DNA of 64,000 nucleotides from Phyto melanocephala (taxonomy: Eukaryota > Arthropoda > Insecta > Diptera > Rhinophoridae): contig OW799234.1 of the NCBI GenBank assembly GCA_941918925.1, forward strand, positions 115,357,128 through 115,421,127. Reading direction: 5' to 3'. The notes beneath the pieces are model-generated. The model had not been told where the DNA came from. It saw nothing but the letters and a program-made list of their open reading frames with translations, and made no database searches. The stretch's first letter is position 1; every line of letters starts with the position of its first letter. A program made the position numbers and the translations under genes. Of the stretch, positions 32,950-44,239 are shown one piece after another.

Positions 32950-34294
32950 ACTTAAAAAACTAACTGAAAACTCTAAATATAATGTAAAGGATTCTTTACA
33001 ATTTAGAGAAAGAATAGAAAAGTTAAAGATACGATCTGATGAGAAGTTAATTTCACTTGATGTTGTATCTTTATTTCCGAGTATTCCAATAGATATAGCT
33101 GTAGATATTATTGAGGAGAAATGGGAAATTATTGAAAAACATACTAAGATGGGAAAAGACCTTTTTCTAAGTATTTTGAAATTTTGTATAATAGATAACA
33201 GATATTTTAAATATGAGGACAGAGTATATATACAACAAAAAGGACTCCCAATGGGATCTCCGGCTTCTCCAATTATAGCAGATATTGTTATGGAGAAGTT
33301 ATTAGATTGTTGCATTGAGAAATTAAATGTAAGGCCAAGGATAATAACAAAATATGTTGATGACTTGTTTTGTATTGTCCCAAATCATTCAATTGATAAT
33401 ATTTTGGAAACATTTAATTCATTTCATGATGATATAAAATTCACAATTGAGATGGAAAGTGACTCTAGAATTCCATATTTAGATACATTAGTGATAAGAA
33501 GGGGTAATAATTTGTTAATAGATTGGTACCAGAAACCTACTTCATCTGGAAGAATCATAAATTATTATTCGAAACACCCCAAGGGAATTGTAATTAATAC
33601 GGCAAGAAATTTAATTGAGAGGGTTTTAAAGATTAGTGATACGAAATTTCATAGAAAGAATATAGGGAAAATTAAGAATATTTTAGATGAAAATAATTAT
33701 CCAATCCGGATAATTTGTAGATTAATAGGACGATATGAAAATAGGGGAAATAGTAGCACAAGACTGACAACTGAACCCAAAATTTATGAATCATTAACTT
33801 ATGTCCCTCTTTTATCTGAAAGATTGAAAAACTCAAAAATTTACGACTATAAAAAATATATAATGGCCCACAAAACATATAACACGTTAGGTAAACTGTT
33901 TAGTAAAACAAAGGATAAGATAGATAAACTTGAAATGTCTAATTTAGTGTATAAAATACCATGTAATGGTAATGATACTGAAAGTTGTGACAAAGTTTAT
34001 GTAGGAACAACAAAGAATAAATTGGAAACTAGGATCGCTGGACATAGATCTGATCAGAAATACAGGAACACTACACTGACACAAAAAACAGCATTATCAT
34101 TACATTGCGCTAGTTCTAATCATTATCCAGACTTCAATAAAACATTAATTTTAAACAAGGAAAACAATTACAGACGTAGGAATATGTTAGAAATGTTACA
34201 AATTATTAAAGTACCACCTACACAGAGAATTAATTATAAGACTGATACTGCAAATGTTGCCCAAAATTATAGATTATTAGTTAATAAGATCTGA
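32950..34294 (+). CDS. Penelope-like RT with GIY-YIG endonuclease (5' partial, right copy)
   Basis: The frame is open from the gap (LKKLTENSKYNVK...) to the stop at 34,294. It contains the same RT blocks (LISLDVVSLFPSIP, GLPMGSPASP, YVDD) and the same GIY-YIG block (KVYVGTTKNK) as the left copy. The translated part from MGKDLFLS onward appears identical to the left copy. The N-terminal third is missing because of the gap. The Met at 33,149 lies in the middle of the RT domain and is not a real start. Catalytic residues are intact. Confidence 0.9.
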
Positions 34295-34499
34295 AAACGG
34301 TAGTCTAATAGTATTAGTTGTTATTTTTGTAAATTATTACTATAAATATGTGAATGAATTATTTTTGTATGTTTGTTTGTTTGTATATTTCAAAAATTGT
34401 TTATATTGAAAAAAATATTTTCCCGCCTTTTTACAAAATATTTTTTCAATTTGAAATTGTTTTGAATTTGTTTTTTGTTTTTATAAAATTTGTATACAT

Positions 34500-34545
34500 A
34501 TTACCCTGAAGAAGCTACCCATTGTTTGGTAGCGAAATATTGATT
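34500..34545 (+). ncRNA. Candidate hammerhead ribozyme, right Penelope copy
   Basis: Same as the left copy (ctgaaga, stem gctacc/ggtagc, gaaatatt), but the base after gaaatattg is A instead of G, which weakens the acc/ggt stem I. It may be less active or inactive if the left one works. Confidence 0.45.
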
Positions 34546-34613
34546 AAAATAAATAATTTTTTATAAAAAAACTAAAAAAAAGTTGATCTCAAGCTTGGAA
34601 AAATCATATATAA

Positions 34614-34789
34614 TCAATAAAAAAGATCAAGAAATTTAGACGATATATATATATAATAAATATAAAACAAAAAAAAAATTAAAAAAAATATTAAAAATAT
34701 AAAAAATATATTTTATAAAAAATAAAAAAACAAAATAAAAAAAAATTAAAAAAAAAATTAAAAAAAAAAATAAATAAATAAATGAAAAA
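34614..34789. repeat. A/T tract of family B element
   Basis: Runs of A with short T and TA stretches, the counterpart of the AT tract in the complete family B copy. The Penelope pair is inserted in it. Confidence 0.6.
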
Positions 34790-35108
34790 AAATCTAGGTA
34801 GTCGTGGGTTTTTGCTCATATCTCAGTTGTTTATGTACCGATATTTCTGATTTTCAATACCGATCTACTCCCAAATATTTCTGATATTTTAATACCTCAC
34901 CCGGGTCCAAGTGATGTCGGGGGGCTTCATAAAGTTGATTTCAACATACACACGGTCAGACGGACAGACTGACAGAGCTTAATCGACTCCCCTATTCATA
35001 AGCTTTCAGAAAATATATTCTTTATGGGGTCGGAAATGAAAATTGTAGAAATTTCACACGGAATGACAAACCTATATATACCCTTTTTCACTGTGTGAAG
35101 GGTATAAA
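34790..35108 (-). mobile_element. Family B 5' module, right flank of the Penelope pair
   Basis: Read on the minus strand from 35,108: 5' hairpin atacccttcacacagtg-aaaaagggtat, 'tttgtcattccgtgtgaaat', the tgtcagtctgtccgtct zone, 'ccccccgacatcacttgg', 'atatcagaaatatttggg' and 'aacccacgactacc'. It is well preserved, so the family B copy was fairly young when the Penelope pair arrived. Confidence 0.8.
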
Positions 35109-35318
35109 AATAATTCAGATATGTTAAAGTTGATTTAGTTAAGCAGTTAATACACGGCATGTTTTTTAGATCTGACTTGACAAATTCCACACTAATAAAT
35201 ACGAACATGTCGTGTGTTACCTTCAAAACATTAAACATAACATGTGTTGAGACATCGGACAAAATTTCAGTTAGAGCGCGCTCTATTTTTTTTTTTGTCA
35301 AAACATTTGACATCAGTC

Positions 35319-35582
35319 CAAGGTATATTAACTCCAGGTAGACTTAAGTCCACAGCTGATCATTGTTTTGTTTATGCACTTCTCTTCCCAAGTGTCAAAA
35401 TTTGTTAACCTTTTTTTGTTCGTTTACATACTTTGTTTTATACGAGACGTGTTTGTATCATAAATATTTTTTATTTACTAATATTTTGCTACTTTTTTAT
35501 CAACTGTGTTTGTTTTCACATTTAGGAAGTTTTTTTTAGCAACAAAATACACGGTGCGTCTACCTGGAGTTAATAAACCTTG
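35319..35582. mobile_element. hAT-like MITE with 8-bp target duplication
   Basis: 264 bp with a 26-bp TIR starting caaggt-tattaactccagg (one mismatch between ends). It is flanked by catcagtc at 35,311-35,318 and catcagcc at 35,583-35,590. An 8-bp TSD and a CA-starting TIR fit the hAT superfamily. Non-coding. Confidence 0.75.
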
Positions 35583-35599
35583 CATCAGCCGTTGGATTT

Positions 35600-35935
35600 C
35601 GATTCACATATAGCCTTTAACACTATTTGATATTTTAAAGTTACGTAGTACTCAAAATCTGCTCATAAATCTTATTTAAAAAACACATTTGTTAAAAAAA
35701 TTGTTTACTACCTTTAATAAAGTATTCATAAAAAATGTTGTGACCGCAAAAAACTTTAAATTTGCATCCTTGACATACGTTAAAAATTATAAAATATGTA
35801 ATGACAGTTTGATGCTTTGTACGAAAACAAATTGCCTGTTTTTTTATTTTAATATTACATTCCAGCTTTCTATTTATATTGTATTTAATTTTAAGGCTAT
35901 AATTTCAACGTGATAATGACAGAATATTTAAGAAA
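35600..35935. other. No recognisable gene or element
   Basis: AT-rich sequence. A short open frame at 35,689-35,913 has no known domain. Confidence 0.5.
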
Positions 35936-35939
35936 ATTT

Positions 35940-36062
35940 AGTTATCCAATACTAGCTGAGTGGAATACATTTTCGAAACCAGTTACGGTTTAATTATCAG
36001 AACTACAAGTATTGTGTGTAAGTACCCACTATTTAACTGAGTATTAAGTATATTGAAAATTG
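35940..36062 (-). repeat. Penelope-LTR-like repeat fragment
   Basis: It shares 'gtggaat-cattttcgaaacc' and flanking sequence with 51,530-51,660, by eye about 70 per cent over 120 bp. On the minus strand it shows a decayed hammerhead-like arrangement (ctgataa, stem aaacc/ggttt, gaaa). It is probably a remnant of a second Penelope-like lineage. Confidence 0.45.
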
Positions 36063-36349
36063 AAACATAGTATTATTTGTCCTAATTGATTTCATGTCTT
36101 GTTGTTTTTGTTGCTTGTTTTTATTGTGTGTTATTTTGTTATGTTTTATTGTTTGTACAAATTCTAATAAAAATCACTCGAAAACTTTTGGTTATTAAGG
36201 AATTTCTGACATAAAAGTTATATTAAAACAGATAGATAAATTAAACATTTGGCAATGATATATAATTCTAAAGCAGATAAATTAAACATAGAACAACGAT
36301 ATATAATTCTAACATAATTGAGATAAACTTATATAATTAATATATATAA

Positions 36350-38215
36350 AATTATATTTATGGCTCAATTTCAAAAAAAACGTACACATCGAGTTTTTTT
36401 GCTTATTTTTAACGTTTTTTCAATTCGCCGGTAAGAGTGGCCAATTTATATAGAAATTGATAAAGATTCCGGTGGTACTTTTAGGCTCTCAAAAAGATCA
36501 ATATTTTTTGAATTTTTTTAGGTTTTCTATGATTTGTGTCTTGAGCGTCACACACCAAATATGTATAAAAAATCGCTAAAAATGCAAAAATATTTGAAAT
36601 TCAAGCTTACTACGATGTTCTTTTGTTTCTCAAGATTGGCTTTTGCGAAAATCAACTTTTCGATTATAAACACAAAATCACGATTCACCTTGATTTTTAA
36701 TTTTTTTTAAAAGTGACTATTTAGTTATTTTAAAATTTTAAGATGAAAATATGTAAATTTTGGTAAAAAAAAAGACTTGAACTTAAAGGTTACTTGCAAA
36801 GTAATAGGCTTGTAACAATTTATTTAAACAAAAATTAATTATAAGCGTTTTAAGGAAAAAAAACTAAGTGTAACGCTCAAGATATTTTGTGACGATCAAG
36901 AGATTTAGTTGCACGTAAACAAGAAATAATGCCATATTTAAAGTTTAACGAAAAAAAGTTTATTCTTTTACAAAAAGTAAGTAAAAAAAAAGCAAAAAAT
37001 CTTCAAAAAACAAAAATTTTTTATATAAATCTAAACATATACATATTCTTTGATGTCTTCAACAATAATGGAAAAAAGGAAGTAATTCTTGAAGAAACTT
37101 AAACACATATGTAAATATTTGACGCAAAACAATAACTTAACTTAATTCAACTTATAAATTTTCATTCGAATTCTTATTCTGAATCTGTATAAACTTCATG
37201 AAATGACAAGCGGCTTTGTTTTTTTTTTATTCTCATTAATTTTTACCACTTTCGAGGTTTAAGTTGCAAAAGCACGATTAAACTCAAATATACCACGATT
37301 ATACCTCTCTTTCTTCTTTCTTTTATATTCGTCATTACGCGCTTTATCGAGTTTTATTTTCTCTCGATATCTTTATGCTCTTTCAGCCGCCATTAGTTTT
37401 GTTGTTTTACTCTTAAAAATTAAAAAATAAAATCATAATTAAGCATTTTAAGCTATGAAGCAATATACTATATCAAAAGTGATGATCATGAAATATTTGC
37501 CTATTCTGGTTTTTTTCGTATGCAATTTATTTCTCAAACTCACAAATTATGAAAAAATAAGTTGAAACCATGTAAACAATGATTGTCAACTTCAATTTTT
37601 TATATTTAATATATTCACTTTTAAAAAAATTAGCGTGACGCTCATGAAATTTTATCGCGCCCTTACCATGGTGTTCACAAAAATTGCGCAAATGCAAACT
37701 TTTTTACAAAGATTTTTTTTCGCTTTTTCACTTTTGTAATTATTAAGGTTTGTACTTTCCTTACGTTATTTACTTTAATTAAATGCAAATTGAAAACTAG
37801 TAATATTACTTGATTTATAAAAAAAGTGACGCTCAATGCAAATTGTGGGGACAACCTTTCTTTGCAACACCAAATTCGCACTAATTTAGTTTTGACGACT
37901 ATAACAAATGAAAACACAAGAAAGAAACTCAATAATTCGAAAACTGTTATTAAATGTTGCATATTTACTTTTTTCTGGATTTTATTTCATTTTGTTTACT
38001 AAAAATTCTAACGGGGGACACATGCTTTTGTATGGAAGGAGTCCGAGGGAGAAACAAAACACCATTCTGAATAAACAAAAAAACAAACATACAAATTTGA
38101 GAATTACGTTTTTTTGTTACATATTCCTCGCTGATCACTCTCAAATTTTTTATTTGTTTTTTGTTGTTTTTTTTTACCTAAAATAGTAGTGTAAAGTGCG
38201 GGGACACAAAAATTG
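36350..38215. other. Region with repeated GTGACGCTCA motif
   Basis: No gene is seen. The 10-mer gtgacgctca or a near match occurs at 36,542-36,551 (minus), 36,870-36,879 (gtaacgctca), 36,890-36,899 (gtgacgatca), 37,635-37,644 and 37,826-37,835. A 'ggggaca' motif recurs at about 37,848, 38,011 and 38,199. In AT-rich DNA these recurrences look non-random. An unrecognised transposon with dispersed binding sites is possible; I found no termini. Confidence 0.4.
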
Positions 38216-38219
38216 CGTT

Positions 38220-39345
38220 TTTTTTTTTAAATTTACCCTTGTATAAAAATTAATCTTTTCATGTCTTCCCTTTTTGACAAATACAGTCTCTTCCTCATTT
38301 TCTTTAAGCATTGGCTTATTTTTACGACCACTTTGCAACTTAACTAATTCATATTCTTTAGGTTCTACAGTTTTCTGGTTATTAAGTGACCTTGATAAAA
38401 AGTGCTTAATAAATAAAAATTTTCTATAGTGGCGAAAAATAGCCTTGAAAATATTATTTAATAGATTATTTTATTTTTTTGATACAAGTTAGAGAAATAT
38501 TAATAGTAATGAGCCGGCCCATGATATAGCATAATGGATGGTGATAAATAAAAAAATAATTGTTTGTAACTGGAAGCAAAATGTCAATAACAAAAAAATT
38601 ATGAATTTTTAGTGAATCACTTAATTTAGTCACATAGTCAAAGTGACAACAAATTGTCCATCTGGCAACCATAGATCGAACACATGTATGTATGTGCATA
38701 GATGTATAAAAATTAAGAAAGAGAATGCATATGTTGAAATAAAAATAACTTTAAAAATCCATTAAATTGTAATAAATAGTACGTTTAGTACTCGTTAACT
38801 TTGTAAGAACAATAATAATTTGCCATGTTCTTAAAATCAAAATTTTTTCTCTCTTTTTCTTAATGATTTTAATGTTGTTATTTCTTACTTTTGTTTACTT
38901 TTTATGAGCCATAAAAAGGTTACATAGTGGTCATGAAACTCAGATGCTGGTGATACATTAAAATCAAGTAAGAAAAAAGAAAATTTAGAAAAATTTTTGT
39001 TGTTGTAACAAAAACATATTTAGGACTCTTACACAACCTAAACCAACTTATTATGTACACATTACATAGTGCGGGGCATTGTCATTAAAATTTAAAGTCG
39101 TTTTATTGTTAAAAAAAAAAAAAAACAAAATAAAAAGAGTATTTTTGCCATAAGCGACATGTGTTAATTAAATATAATTATTTTAATAATTGTGATTTTT
39201 TTAAGATCCTTCAAAGGCTTATAAAATAATATTTGTATTGCAATTTGAAAACTTTGCAGTAAAGCAAGTTCCTAAATTCAGTAGCCTTTTTTTTATATTT
39301 CAAAAAGTTTTTAATTGCAAATACCAATTTATAAATGAATTTTAA
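38220..39345. other. No recognisable gene or element
   Basis: AT-rich sequence with simple A/T runs and small open frames that lack any visible domain. Confidence 0.5.
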
Positions 39346-39349
39346 TTAT

Positions 39350-39985
39350 TACTGCCGGGTATTTTTTATAGAGGTATAGAACTTCACTTTAGCAACACAA
39401 CTTCAAGTTTTAACTGGCGACCATTTTGTCAGCTGTCAAGTGGTTTATGTTCAGTTTAGTTTGATATTTCAACATGAATAGACTGATGCATGAATAACAA
39501 GGCGTAGATTCGGTGAATGTGCCCAAAACAAAATTGCCGTTGATTGAAAACTGACTGCTTGGTGTGCTTTATAAAACCATCTGACTATGCTGGTCAGAAA
39601 GTTACAGTCAATGGTGACCGATAAAGAGTCATGATTACTGACGTTTTCGTTCATCAATTGAACAACCATGATGTGCAGAAGCTGTAAGTGTAACTAGACG
39701 GCACAACATATCACACAGCTTGTGCCACAATTGGATTATTGAAGAAAACATTTGGCAACCGCATAGTTTCACAGTTCAGATGCGTAGGATGGCCTAAAAT
39801 ATAGATTTAATGCCGCGAGATTATTTTTTGTGGGCATATGTAAACTCGCTAGTCGACGCCGATAAGCCTGCAACGATGGACTACTTGCAGGACAACATTC
39901 GAGGCGTTACTGGTGATATACGGCCACAAATATTTTAAAAAGCAATCGAAAATTGGACCACCAAATAACACTATGTCTGACGCAG
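39350..39985 (+). pseudogene. Internally deleted, decayed mariner
   Basis: A mariner leader ('ttttgtcagctgtcaagtgg' and onward) precedes a start codon at 39,475 with MNRLMHE, the usual N-terminus. The sequence then jumps to the catalytic half: KVTVNGDR, then QLNNHDVQKL and LDGTTYHTACATIGLLKKTFGNRIVS (second Asp block, D kept). Further on is KPATMDYLQDNIRGVTGDIRP-like sequence and AIENWT. Stops interrupt every frame and the first catalytic Asp is deleted. The right end runs into a family D fragment, so the right TIR is lost. Confidence 0.8.
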
Positions 39986-39987
39986 CG

Positions 39988-40187
39988 GTCAAATGCAAGT
40001 AGCTAAAAATTATAACTTAATTTTTATGGGCGAAGCCCCGCCCACTTTTCACCACCCATAAACACTCTCTGGAATCTGTACAACAACTTGCCAAGGTTTG
40101 AGTCCGATCGGCTTTACGGTTTCGGAGTCTATAGCGAACACACACACACACACAGACAGACAAAATTTCACTTTTATTTATATAGAT
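39988..40187 (+). repeat. Family D 3' fragment
   Basis: It holds the last part of a family D unit: 'caagtagctaaaaattataa', gggcgaagccccgccca, 'ataaacactctctgg', 'ttgagtccgatcgg', a CA tract (40,139-40,154) and a cacttttatttatatagat tail. Its left edge joins the mariner relic at 'ggtcaa', so one may have inserted in the other. Confidence 0.8.
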
Positions 40188-40189
40188 TA

Positions 40190-42065
40190 AAATATGTTTT
40201 GTTTCATTTAAAATTAGTACTTCTAATTTGCTGTTTTTTCCAGATTTTTTGAAATTAAAGTGCCGACTATGCCGACTATGCCGACTTATTTTTATAAATA
40301 TTCTGATTTTTTGTCTAAACCATCTAGCACCCCTGACTAGTATGTATAAAAACTCATACAATCTACTGATTAAAAAAAGCGTACAATATTTATTGAGCAC
40401 TGTACGTGTATGAAAATATAATATTTTAACTTGCTTTAATTGAAAATTTTGTTTTTTTGATATTTAATGAAGGGAATGTCTCAAGTCTCTATAAGTCTTC
40501 ATTTAAATTGCTAAATAAAAAAATGTGTAATAGTTTAGCAACAAATAATGCATATTTAAATACGACATACGTCTAACGAGGTTTTAACCATATAGATTAC
40601 CCTGCTTAACTAAAAAGGGAGAAATAGCATACAAAATCTTAATACTAATAGATAAACTAATTTCCATTATTACTTTAAACTAAGTTAAAATTTAAAGCTA
40701 GGGATTTTATAATAGATTTGTAAACTTTTCGACAATTTAGCCTTTTAAATAAATAAGTCAACAAACTTACTTTGTTTGTTCTACTTACTTATACTTCTTT
40801 GCTTATTTAACTAGAAGACACAAATTCTGTAAAATATGTACATAATTTAAATTTTTTTATACAGTAGAGAATATTGGGTTGTTTGTCTACGTCTTAGTGT
40901 AACCCAGCAAAAACTGTACCATGAAAGTTTCCTTGCAAGTAAGTAGAAATTAACTAAACACTTACCGAAATGATCATTATTTTTGTTGACATTGTAACAA
41001 AATGTATGGATTAACTTTAAAATCAATTATATATAACTATCACTATGAGTGAACGGGATGGAGTCGACTTAGCGCTTACCGCTTGGGATTGTCACTGAAC
41101 TTTTGAAGGAAACGGGTTAAAAAAGTACCTATTTCCCTGTACTGTACATAATAAGGTTTTAAAAGCTCTAAAGAGAGTTAAGCGATATGTAGAATAATTT
41201 TTGTATAAAATAAGAAAAATTTATTGAAACGCTAACTTTTATCTCTTACGCGGAAACAGATAGTATTGCGGAGACTTTAAAAATAAACATTTACAAACAT
41301 GAAACAGGTGCTTACAGAAAGCTTTTATGTCACAGCTAAGTGTAAGCATTTATTATGTTTTTTTAAAAATAATAATTTCTTGTAAGCATTCGCCATATAA
41401 AAATCTTGCCTCTTCTCAGCAAATTTGTGAGGGTGAGTTAGGACTTCGCTCCCTTACTAAGATTCCATCAGGTAAGTAACAATTTTTACTGGTTTACGTA
41501 GAAATACAAAATTGTTGCTACGGATAAGATGGACTGTTTCTAATTAAATTTATGTTTTAAATAATTTACAAAATTATTTATTTATTTTATTTATTTTTTT
41601 GTATGTGCCTAAGGAAATGTGTAGATTGTTCGTTTTGTTATTTTAGAATAAAAATGATAAATATTAAAATATTTTCATTGCGCTGCTTTTGTTTATTTTT
41701 AATTTGTTCCTTAAGTAAACATATGGGTACCACCTGTATGGACTAAAAATATGTTTGCATCTTTATTTATTCTAAGAATTTATAGCTCAGCGAAAATTTA
41801 GATAATGTACAGAATAAATTGTCATACCAATTTGCTATGAAATGAAAAATTCGTTATTTAGGTTAAGCAAAAAAAAATATCTTTTTCTTAATTGAAAATT
41901 AAATCGAAATATATAAAAATTAAGATATTTTAAATACACATAAATATTTATAACATGCTTGATTTATACTAACATATTAATTGCAAGTAAAAAAGTTTGC
42001 AGTTCAGAATTTAAGAAAACTTAAAAATAAAGCTTTTATATCCTTTACCTGCGGTGCTAAAAGTA
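40190..42065. other. Mostly featureless; possible TIR element 40,913-41,495
   Basis: No gene is seen. gccgactat is repeated in tandem at 40,262-40,288. Left cccagcaaaaactgtacc and right complement ccagtaaaaattgttac are partly similar and could be the ends of a ~580-bp element, but the match is imperfect and no TSD is clear. Confidence 0.35.
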
Positions 42066-42069
42066 TATA

Positions 42070-42990
42070 CACTAGTGGCACAAACTAAAGCAACTGAGCT
42101 AATATTATAACATATCTACATAAATATTGTAAAAAATTAATCTAAGAATTTGTAGCTCTAATAACTCTATAGGGTTATATTAATTTATTAAAAAAAAATA
42201 TTAAATAAAAGTTTCTTAGTTCTAAAAGAGTTAAAGAAAAATGAAAATATTTCACTTTTGGCTGGCAAAAACTAAAGCAACTCATTTAAAATATCTTAAT
42301 AATTAATTGAATATCTTTTATTTTGCCAAACAGCAGCGCATCTATTAGGTACTGAAGTTATTAATTTTTGAATTTCGCTTTCTTAAATGCTTTTCCACGC
42401 TTCTTTTAATTGAAGAAAAAATTTCGTTTATTCGAACCCTGATCACGTTTTATTTTTTGTATCTACCATATCCCACAAGTTCTTTATGGGATTAATATTG
42501 GGTGACTGAGCAGACCATAAATTTACTTTAATATTTTGGTATTGAATCCAAGACTAACATATTTCGATGCATGCTTTGGATCATTATCGAATTGAAAAAA
42601 TCCATCCGGTAGGCAATTCATCTTTTGCAAACGGCAACATGACAGTTTCAAAAATATTTTTGTAGAGGTTGCGGTCCAAAGTTTTACTAATCACACTCAA
42701 AGGCCAGATTCCATTAAGTGAAAAATACTCCCACACCATTATATTCACACCACCATGCTTAAAAGTTCCTTTGCAGTACTTAGGGTCTAGACACTTATTA
42801 GGTAGTCTTCGAACGCATTTGTGTTTTAAATAAAATCCTTTCAAGTTAAATTTGAACTCATCGGAAAGCAGAATATTCCGCCCTTTTTCAACACTCCAGT
42901 GCAAATGCATCTTAGCTAATTCTACTCTATTTTTATTTCTATACAGAGAAAACAGTATCAGTTGTGAGTACCGCAATTGTTGACAGTCGC
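42070..42990 (-). mobile_element. Tc1-like element relic, 5' truncated
   Basis: The 3' end on the minus strand carries two direct repeats of a TIR-type motif, ggcacaaactaaagcaact at 42,076 and ggcaaaaactaaagcaact at 42,264, about 190 bp apart. This is the IR/DR terminal arrangement of several Tc1-like elements. The transposase frame begins at about 42,990, where the element seems truncated. A matching left end was not found. Confidence 0.75.
42298..42990 (-). pseudogene. Tc1-like transposase, C-terminal two thirds
   Basis: The open part (42,584-42,976) contains LAKMHLHWSVEKGRNILLSDEFKF (first catalytic Asp within LSDE), CVRRLPNKCLDPKYCKGTFKHGG, NIMVWEYFS and VMLPFAKDELPTGWIF. These are typical of a DD34E Tc1 transposase cleaving element ends by a cut-and-paste reaction. 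The second catalytic block (normally QQDNDPKHT) is replaced by a stop-containing stretch. Further on WSAQSPNINPIKNLWD (catalytic Glu region replaced by K) and SVPNRCAAVWQNKRYSINY-stop can be read after frameshifts. Inactive. Confidence 0.8.
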
Positions 42991-43228
42991 ATAGTTTAGT
43001 TGTAGAATTTTACGATTATAACTACAGAATTTCGTTTCGGAAAATAATTATGTAGTCAGCACTAATAAATTATGATTCTTGAAATAGAAATTTTTTTTTT
43101 GAACCATTCGATTGGCAATGAATGTGTTTTTCTGTTTTCTGGGTGGGTGTAAAATGAATGCTTTTTAACTATTGATTTAGAAGTCTTGAAAATGTAATGC
43201 ACTTTACACTGCTTCCAAGTTTTGTTTT

Positions 43229-44235
43229 TGCTTAAAATGAAAGCATTAAGTCCATCTGTTTCTGTGTATGCTGTTATAAATTTGTTGGAGCCCCACGACA
43301 TCGCCTATACCCGTATCTAATATCAAAATATCAGAGATATTTGAGATCAAATTGATTTTGAAAATCATCACTATTATCACCTCATAAGTTTTTGAGATAT
43401 GAGAAAAATTCATACACAAGTGTGAGACCATTTATAGATATCGTATGCCTCTAGCGATATTCATGAATTTTGGACAAATCGGCCACTAATCGGTAGAATT
43501 ATAGGCAAAACATAATTAATAGGAAATATATATTTTTCAATTTATATATGAGTAGGTGAGATGCAAAACTCGTTGGTTACATTTAAAAAAAAAATTTAGA
43601 AGCGCACATAATCAAGGTGCTGCTGGCGAAATGGAGCAATTTAGGGGATCGATTTTGACCCTAAAATAACATGACATTCTTAGTTAAATATTTGACATTT
43701 GAAAAATCGAAAATTGAGGGAATATAAAAGAATAATGAATTAAAGTTTGAAGCGAAAAGAGGTTTTTTTAATTTTGTAACGAACGAGTTTTGCATCTCAC
43801 CTACTCATATATTTAATCAATTTTTGAACACGTTAAATGCAATAAATTATTTATCGTTGTTTCGTAAAGTATTTCTAATAATAACTAACAAATTGGTTTG
43901 AAACTAACTGAGATATAAACACCAAAATGCAACTGCTTCTGTATTTTTCCTAAAATTTACACAAGAAAATTGATTTTGTGCAGTCTCTATACAGCCATGA
44001 GATACAATATTGTATCAAACGAACTGTTAATTATGAATACATAAATATCCAAGATGGCAATATACATTAAATGCCAAATAGATTAATCAAATATTGTTAA
44101 GGCTTTGTCCCCTTTAACCCCCACAATATTTGTATCAAATGAAAGTATTTGAAAAATAAAATATTCTTTCGAAATGGTAATACTTACTTAATAATTACGA
44201 TGAACATAAAAAAATGAAGGACACCTTATGAAAGA
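43229..44235 (+). repeat. Family C element, 5' part
   Basis: It includes 'agccccacgacatcgcc', 'atatcagagatatttgagat', 'catcactattatcacctcat' and 'gagatatgagaaaaattcat', shared with family B. Then come family C phrases: 'ttatagatatcgtatgcctc', 'aatcggccactaatcgg', 'gtgcagtctctatacagcc' and 'tttgtcccctttaaccccca'. It is interrupted by a MITE. The 5' hairpin is missing. Confidence 0.6.
43545..43813. mobile_element. MITE with ~36-bp TIR
   Basis: Left tatatgagtaggtgagatgc continuing into aaaactcgttggttac, mirrored at 43,775-43,813 with one mismatch (cgttc in place of cgttg). It is about 270 bp and non-coding, inserted within family C sequence. The exact boundary and TSD are obscured by flanking AT. 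Confidence 0.75.
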
Positions 44236-44239
44236 TTAC

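Larger units (their letters stand above)
32949..34613 (+). mobile_element. Penelope-like element, right copy (inverted, 5' cut by gap)
   Basis: An inverted counterpart of the left copy. The match extends through the coding region and 3' non-coding part to atcatatataat at 34,613. Differences are few: 8 rather than 12 T in one run near the end, 7 rather than 6 A at 34,410, and g/a after gaaatatt in the ribozyme-like motif. This could be a genuine inverted pair or two haplotypes or copies wrongly joined. Confidence 0.85.

Noticed and set aside
30968..33878. Antisense frames inside both Penelope coding regions
   Set aside because: They lie opposite the RT/GIY-YIG frame, which has clear motifs; the antisense products match nothing and are mirrored in both arms.
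40913..41495. Possible 580-bp TIR element (cccagcaaaaactg / ccagtaaaaattgt ends)
   Set aside because: The end similarity is weak and gapped and no target duplication is visible, so it is noted only within the region description.
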